Of a DNA stretch of 64,000 nt, positions 61,249 through 64,000 are shown in pieces; the first letter of the stretch is position 1; the number at the start of each line of letters is the position of its first letter. Made by a program: the position numbers and the translations under genes. The notes beneath the pieces were generated by a model that saw only the letters and a program-made list of their open reading frames with translations, was not told the DNA's origin and ran no database searches. The stretch covers positions 62,001-126,000 of the forward strand of contig CAZBED010000001.1 of NCBI GenBank assembly GCA_964490845.1, given 5' to 3'. This DNA is from JADJSS01 sp964490845 (GTDB lineage Bacteria; Bacteroidota; Bacteroidia; Chitinophagales; JADIYW01).

Positions 61249-61908
61249 ATGATTTATAAATTCATCGGCATAGAAGGTAATATTGGGGCGGGAAAGACGA
61301 CACTCGCATCACTGCTGGCCGAGGAGTATCACGGTCAACTGATACTCGAAGCTTTTGAAGACAATCCGTATTTGCCTAAATTTTACGAAGATAATTCCAA
61401 ATATGCGTTGCAACTGGAGATGTCCTTTCTGATTGAACGTTATCAGCAACTCACCCGTATTTTCAGCGAGCCGAATATCTTCTCCAATTTCACCGTGACG
61501 GATTACATGCTGAAAAAATGCCTGCTGTTTTCCAAAGTCAACCTAACCAAGCAGGAATACAAACTATACAAACATTTTTTCGATCAGATTTATAAGAAAC
61601 TGCCGAAGCCGGAAATCATTTTTTACCTGCATGCAGATACCGACCAACTGATGCGTAATATTCGAAAGCGCGGCAGAGAGTATGAGCAAAACATATCCCG
61701 TATTTATCTAAACCGCCTGGAAAAAATGTATTTCGAGTTTTTCAAGCAAAACCCCGAGCACAAATATGTCATCATTGATGTCAATAACATCGACTGGGTG
61801 AGCAATGTTTTTGCTTACCGCCAGCTTCTGAAACTCTTTGACAGAGAATACAATGTCGGAATGAATTTCGTAAAACTGGAGCAGGAAGCATTACTGCATA
61901 TCGAGTAA
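61249..61908 (+). CDS. Deoxynucleoside kinase
   Basis: A 219-residue kinase of the deoxyguanosine/deoxyadenosine kinase family, phosphorylating salvaged deoxynucleosides. The P-loop is GNIGAGKTT (about 9-17). 'ERYQQLTRIF' and a 'DYMLKKCLLFSKVNL' segment (DRS-equivalent region) follow. The lid is 'RNIRKRGREYEQNISRIYLN', with the conserved Arg residues. No membrane segment. It follows folK; both serve nucleotide and cofactor supply. Confidence 0.92.
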   Translation: MIYKFIGIEGNIGAGKTTLASLLAEEYHGQLILEAFEDNPYLPKFYEDNSKYALQLEMSFLIERYQQLTRIFSEPNIFSNFTVTDYMLKKCLLFSKVNLTKQEYKLYKHFFDQIYKKLPKPEIIFYLHADTDQLMRNIRKRGREYEQNISRIYLNRLEKMYFEFFKQNPEHKYVIIDVNNIDWVSNVFAYRQLLKLFDREYNVGMNFVKLEQEALLHIE

Positions 61909-61910
61909 AG

Positions 61911-62378
61911 CTAATCCCGGTAGTTTTGCCGGGCGCTATATGCACCGCCTTTCAAAAATTTCACCTTTTTAATATCCATTCGCTGAATAACGGCTACACA
62001 AAATTCACCGGTAATATCTTCAGAATTTACTCCCCGGAAGTAATCATTTTTATAATCCCATCTCACCAGTAGCTTTCTGTTTTCAGGTAAAAAAGAAGCG
62101 GCATCCACATAAATATATTTATCCTTATTGTCTGTGCCGAGCATAGCCACCAGTACTATATGTTTCTCAAAATTTAGTTTTGTATCGTCTGTAACCGTAA
62201 ACAACTTGTCAAATTCTTCCTGAGAGGTAATCATCATCATCTGATTTTCCTTGGATGCCGACAAAATGGATTTATCCTTCAGGTCGCATTTAGGAAATTT
62301 TAATTTCAGGGATAACTGTGCGTAGCTGTTTATAGAAAACAAAACAGTCAACAGGAAGAAGAAAAATGGTTTTTGCAT
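61911..62378 (-). CDS. Small exported protein, possibly PrcB-C-like
   Basis: 155 residues with a signal peptide at 1-20 ('FFFFLLTVLFSINSYAQ'). The central pattern 'SQEEFDKLFTVTDDTKLNFE' then 'KHIVLVAMLGTDNKDKYIYV' faintly recalls PrcB C-terminal domains ('F...W......DF....V.....G'), which occur in exported proteins; the similarity is weak. It is convergent with the kinase gene (2-nt gap) and has a TATATTTG box on its strand at 62405-62398, 20 nt before the ATG. Function unknown. Confidence 0.65.
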   Translation of the reverse strand: MQKPFFFFLLTVLFSINSYAQLSLKLKFPKCDLKDKSILSASKENQMMMITSQEEFDKLFTVTDDTKLNFEKHIVLVAMLGTDNKDKYIYVDAASFLPENRKLLVRWDYKNDYFRGVNSEDITGEFCVAVIQRMDIKKVKFLKGGAYSARQNYRD

Positions 62379-62415
62379 ATTATTATTTTTATCCTGACAA
62401 ATATAAACAATATTT

Positions 62416-62952
62416 TTATAGTTTCCATTTAAGCTGGCTGATGAGTTCCCATATTACAATACCCGCGCAAACGGATATATTTAAGGAATGTTTCATCCCG
62501 AGCTGAGGGATTTCCAGACAATAATCACAATGATCCATCGCGTATTGTGACACACCATCCACCTCGTTGCCGAATATCAGCGCGTATTTATTTTGCGGAC
62601 TTACCACAAACTCACCTAGCGGAACGGAACGGTCGCTCTGCTCCACACATAAAATGGTATAATCCTCCTGCCCTAACGTTTCCATACACTCCTGAATGGT
62701 CGATTTGTATTCCCATTCTACCGTTTCCGTAGCGCCCAGCGCAGACTTTTGAATATCACGGTTTGGCGGAGTAGCGGATATGCCTACCAGATATATCTTT
62801 TCGATTAAAAAGGCATCCGAAGTTCGGAAAACAGATCCCACATTCATCGCACTTCTGACATTGTCCAGCACCACCACCACCGGCATCTTTCCGGATGCCT
62901 TAAATTGCTCTGTGGATAATCTGTTCAGCTCGGTCGTCTTTAGTTTTCGCAT
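62416..62952 (-). CDS. SpoU/TrmH-family RNA methyltransferase
   Basis: A 178-residue SPOUT-class 2'-O-ribose methyltransferase. Motif 1 is 'LDNVRSAMNVGSVFRTSDAF' (about 29-48) with the catalytic Arg/Asn, motif 2 'LIFGNEVDGVSQYAMD' (about 125-140) and motif 3 'IPQLGMKHSLNISVCAGIVI' (about 148-167), the knot that holds S-adenosylmethionine. The short length without a substrate-binding extension resembles TrmL/TrmH-like tRNA enzymes; the exact nucleotide modified is not predictable. Confidence 0.93.
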   Translation of the reverse strand: MRKLKTTELNRLSTEQFKASGKMPVVVVLDNVRSAMNVGSVFRTSDAFLIEKIYLVGISATPPNRDIQKSALGATETVEWEYKSTIQECMETLGQEDYTILCVEQSDRSVPLGEFVVSPQNKYALIFGNEVDGVSQYAMDHCDYCLEIPQLGMKHSLNISVCAGIVIWELISQLKWKL

Positions 62953-62990
62953 AAGTTGTATTTTAGTAGCCTGTCCTTTCGGCTGAAAGG

Positions 62991-63031
62991 CGAAATCTCG
63001 CAGTATTGTTTATATGTAGCAAGATTTCTCG
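62991..63031. repeat. Imperfect inverted repeat upstream of mutS
   Basis: CGAAATCTCGC (62991-63001) faces GCAAGATTTCTCG (63019-63031) in inverted orientation across 17 nt. A CCTTTC/GAAAGG mini-hairpin lies just to the left, and 'GCTCGAAATGACG' just to the right. Similar words occur in the repeat island at about 30050-30100, so this looks like a dispersed extragenic repeat. Confidence 0.6.
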
Positions 63032-63070
63032 CTACGCTCGAAATGACGAACACAAAAATATATAATAAAC

Positions 63071-64000
63071 GTGGCAAAAGAAAAAGAGGTGAAGGAAACC
63101 CCGCTGATGGGGCAATACAACCGGATTAAACAAAAATATCCGGATGCCATCCTGTTATTCCGGGTCGGCGATTTCTATGAAACCTTCGGCTCAGATGCCA
63201 TCAAAACCTCTCAGATACTGGGCATTATCCTGACCAAGCGTGCAAACGGCAATCAGACCGAACTGGAACTCGCCGGCTTTCCGCATCACGCCGTAGACAC
63301 CTATCTGCCGAAACTAGTAAAAGCTGGCTACCGTGTGGCCATCTGTGAGCAACTGGAAGACCCTAAAATGACTAAAACCATTGTGAAACGCGGCGTAACC
63401 GAACTTATCACCCCCGGCGTAGCGGTAAATGATAAAATTTTAGACCATAAGTCGAATAACTTTCTGGCATCTGTTTTTTTCTCCGACAAACAAATCGGCA
63501 TCTCGTTTCTGGATATATCCACCGGTGAATTTCTGGTGGCGGAGGGTGACGAAGCCTATATTGACAAACTCATCCAAAGTTTCGCACCATCAGAAGTTAT
63601 TTTTCCGAAACACCAGCAAAAACGGTTTACCGGCATCTATGGCAGCCATTACTATACCTTTGCTATTGAAGACTGGGTGTATCAGGAGGATTTTCTGAAA
63701 GAAAAACTGCATCAGCATTTTCAGGTTCAGACACTGAAAGGTTTTGGTGTGGATGAACTGACGCTGGGAATCCAGTCTGCGGGCGCATGCCTGTACTATC
63801 TGGCAGAAACCGAACACAACAAACTACAACATATTGCAGCCATCTCCAGAATCGAGCATGATAAATATGTATGGATTGACCGTTTTACAGCACGAAATCT
63901 GGAGCTGACACAAAGTACCCACGAAAAAGGCGTGCCGCTCATTCAGATTCTGGATAAAACCATTTCACCCATGGGCAGCCGGCTGATGAGAAGGTGGATC
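63071..64000 (+). CDS. mutS: DNA mismatch repair protein MutS (5' part, runs off the window)
   Basis: The first 310 codons of MutS, open to the window end. The start is GTG at 63071, followed by 'AKEKEVKETPLMGQYNRIK'. Domain I has the mismatch-reading Phe-X-Glu in 'LLFRVGDFYETFGSDA', then 'LELAGFPHHAVDTYLPKLVK', 'VAICEQLEDPKM' and 'VKRGVTELITPGV'. The connector domain follows, and the core begins with 'RFTARNLELTQS' and 'ISPMGSRLMRRWI'. MutS recognises mispaired bases and recruits MutL. The ATPase domain lies outside the window. Confidence 0.95.
   Translation, partial: MAKEKEVKETPLMGQYNRIKQKYPDAILLFRVGDFYETFGSDAIKTSQILGIILTKRANGNQTELELAGFPHHAVDTYLPKLVKAGYRVAICEQLEDPKMTKTIVKRGVTELITPGVAVNDKILDHKSNNFLASVFFSDKQIGISFLDISTGEFLVAEGDEAYIDKLIQSFAPSEVIFPKHQQKRFTGIYGSHYYTFAIEDWVYQEDFLKEKLHQHFQVQTLKGFGVDELTLGIQSAGACLYYLAETEHNKLQHIAAISRIEHDKYVWIDRFTARNLELTQSTHEKGVPLIQILDKTISPMGSRLMRRWI

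Overview
The window is chromosomal DNA from a member of the Bacteroidota, probably a Chitinophagales/Saprospirales-type bacterium. Three observations support this. Secreted proteins end in type IX secretion (T9SS) sorting domains or in CHU_C gliding-motility-type C-termini. Several promoters fit the Bacteroidota pattern TTTG-N17-23-TAnnTTTG. Typical phylum gene sets are present, such as PadR with PspC, LytTR with a TPR-type LytS kinase, and WbqC. No rRNA, tRNA, CRISPR array, insertion sequence or phage was seen.

Layout. 0.2-13.6 kb: a T9SS-secreted protein; a run of beta-CASP nuclease, HerA-like ATPase, PPK2 kinase and argininosuccinate lyase; a DUF1571/LysM protein; a TlpA-like thioredoxin protein; and a minus-strand run of CTP-dependent kinase-like protein, SDR and membrane protein. 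13.6-25.5 kb: a catabolic cluster resembling the atu (acyclic terpene) or methylcrotonyl-CoA system, with an SCP2 protein, carboxylase beta and alpha subunits, enoyl-CoA hydratase, AtuA, an AtuA-related protein and two acyl-CoA dehydrogenases carrying SCP2-like tails. It is headed by a divergent promoter with repeated operator-like sites. 25.5-30 kb: a PDZ protein, WbqC, a lipid A acyltransferase, a glycosyltransferase and an RmlD-like reductase (cell envelope). 30.3-34.9 kb: a minus-strand run of Gre-like factor, LysE exporter, nitroreductase and secreted DUF2961/GH172-like protein. 35-53.4 kb: surface proteins of 1397 and 2316 residues, the second with 24 repeats of about 79 residues, then a LytTR two-component pair and a secreted M43-type metalloprotease. 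53.4-64 kb: MscS channel, PadR/PspC, RRM protein, SppA, FolK, deoxynucleoside kinase, SpoU methyltransferase and the start of mutS.

The most unusual signal is a family of short degenerate tandem arrays with strict 7-nt or 8-nt periods. They fill nearly every spacer of the 14-25 kb catabolic operon and also lie in frame inside four of its coding regions, at linkers or loops. Two arrays flank an intact four-helix-bundle (S23/IVS-type) gene in inverted orientation. Two others flank an internally deleted copy of the same gene family and supply its start and stop codons. A third inverted pair has no gene inside. The two paralogous dehydrogenases carry arrays in the same two loops but with unrelated repeat words. 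I read this as a possible undescribed small mobile or repeat-generating system linked to four-helix-bundle proteins. The link is inference; the periodic arrays themselves are visible in the sequence.
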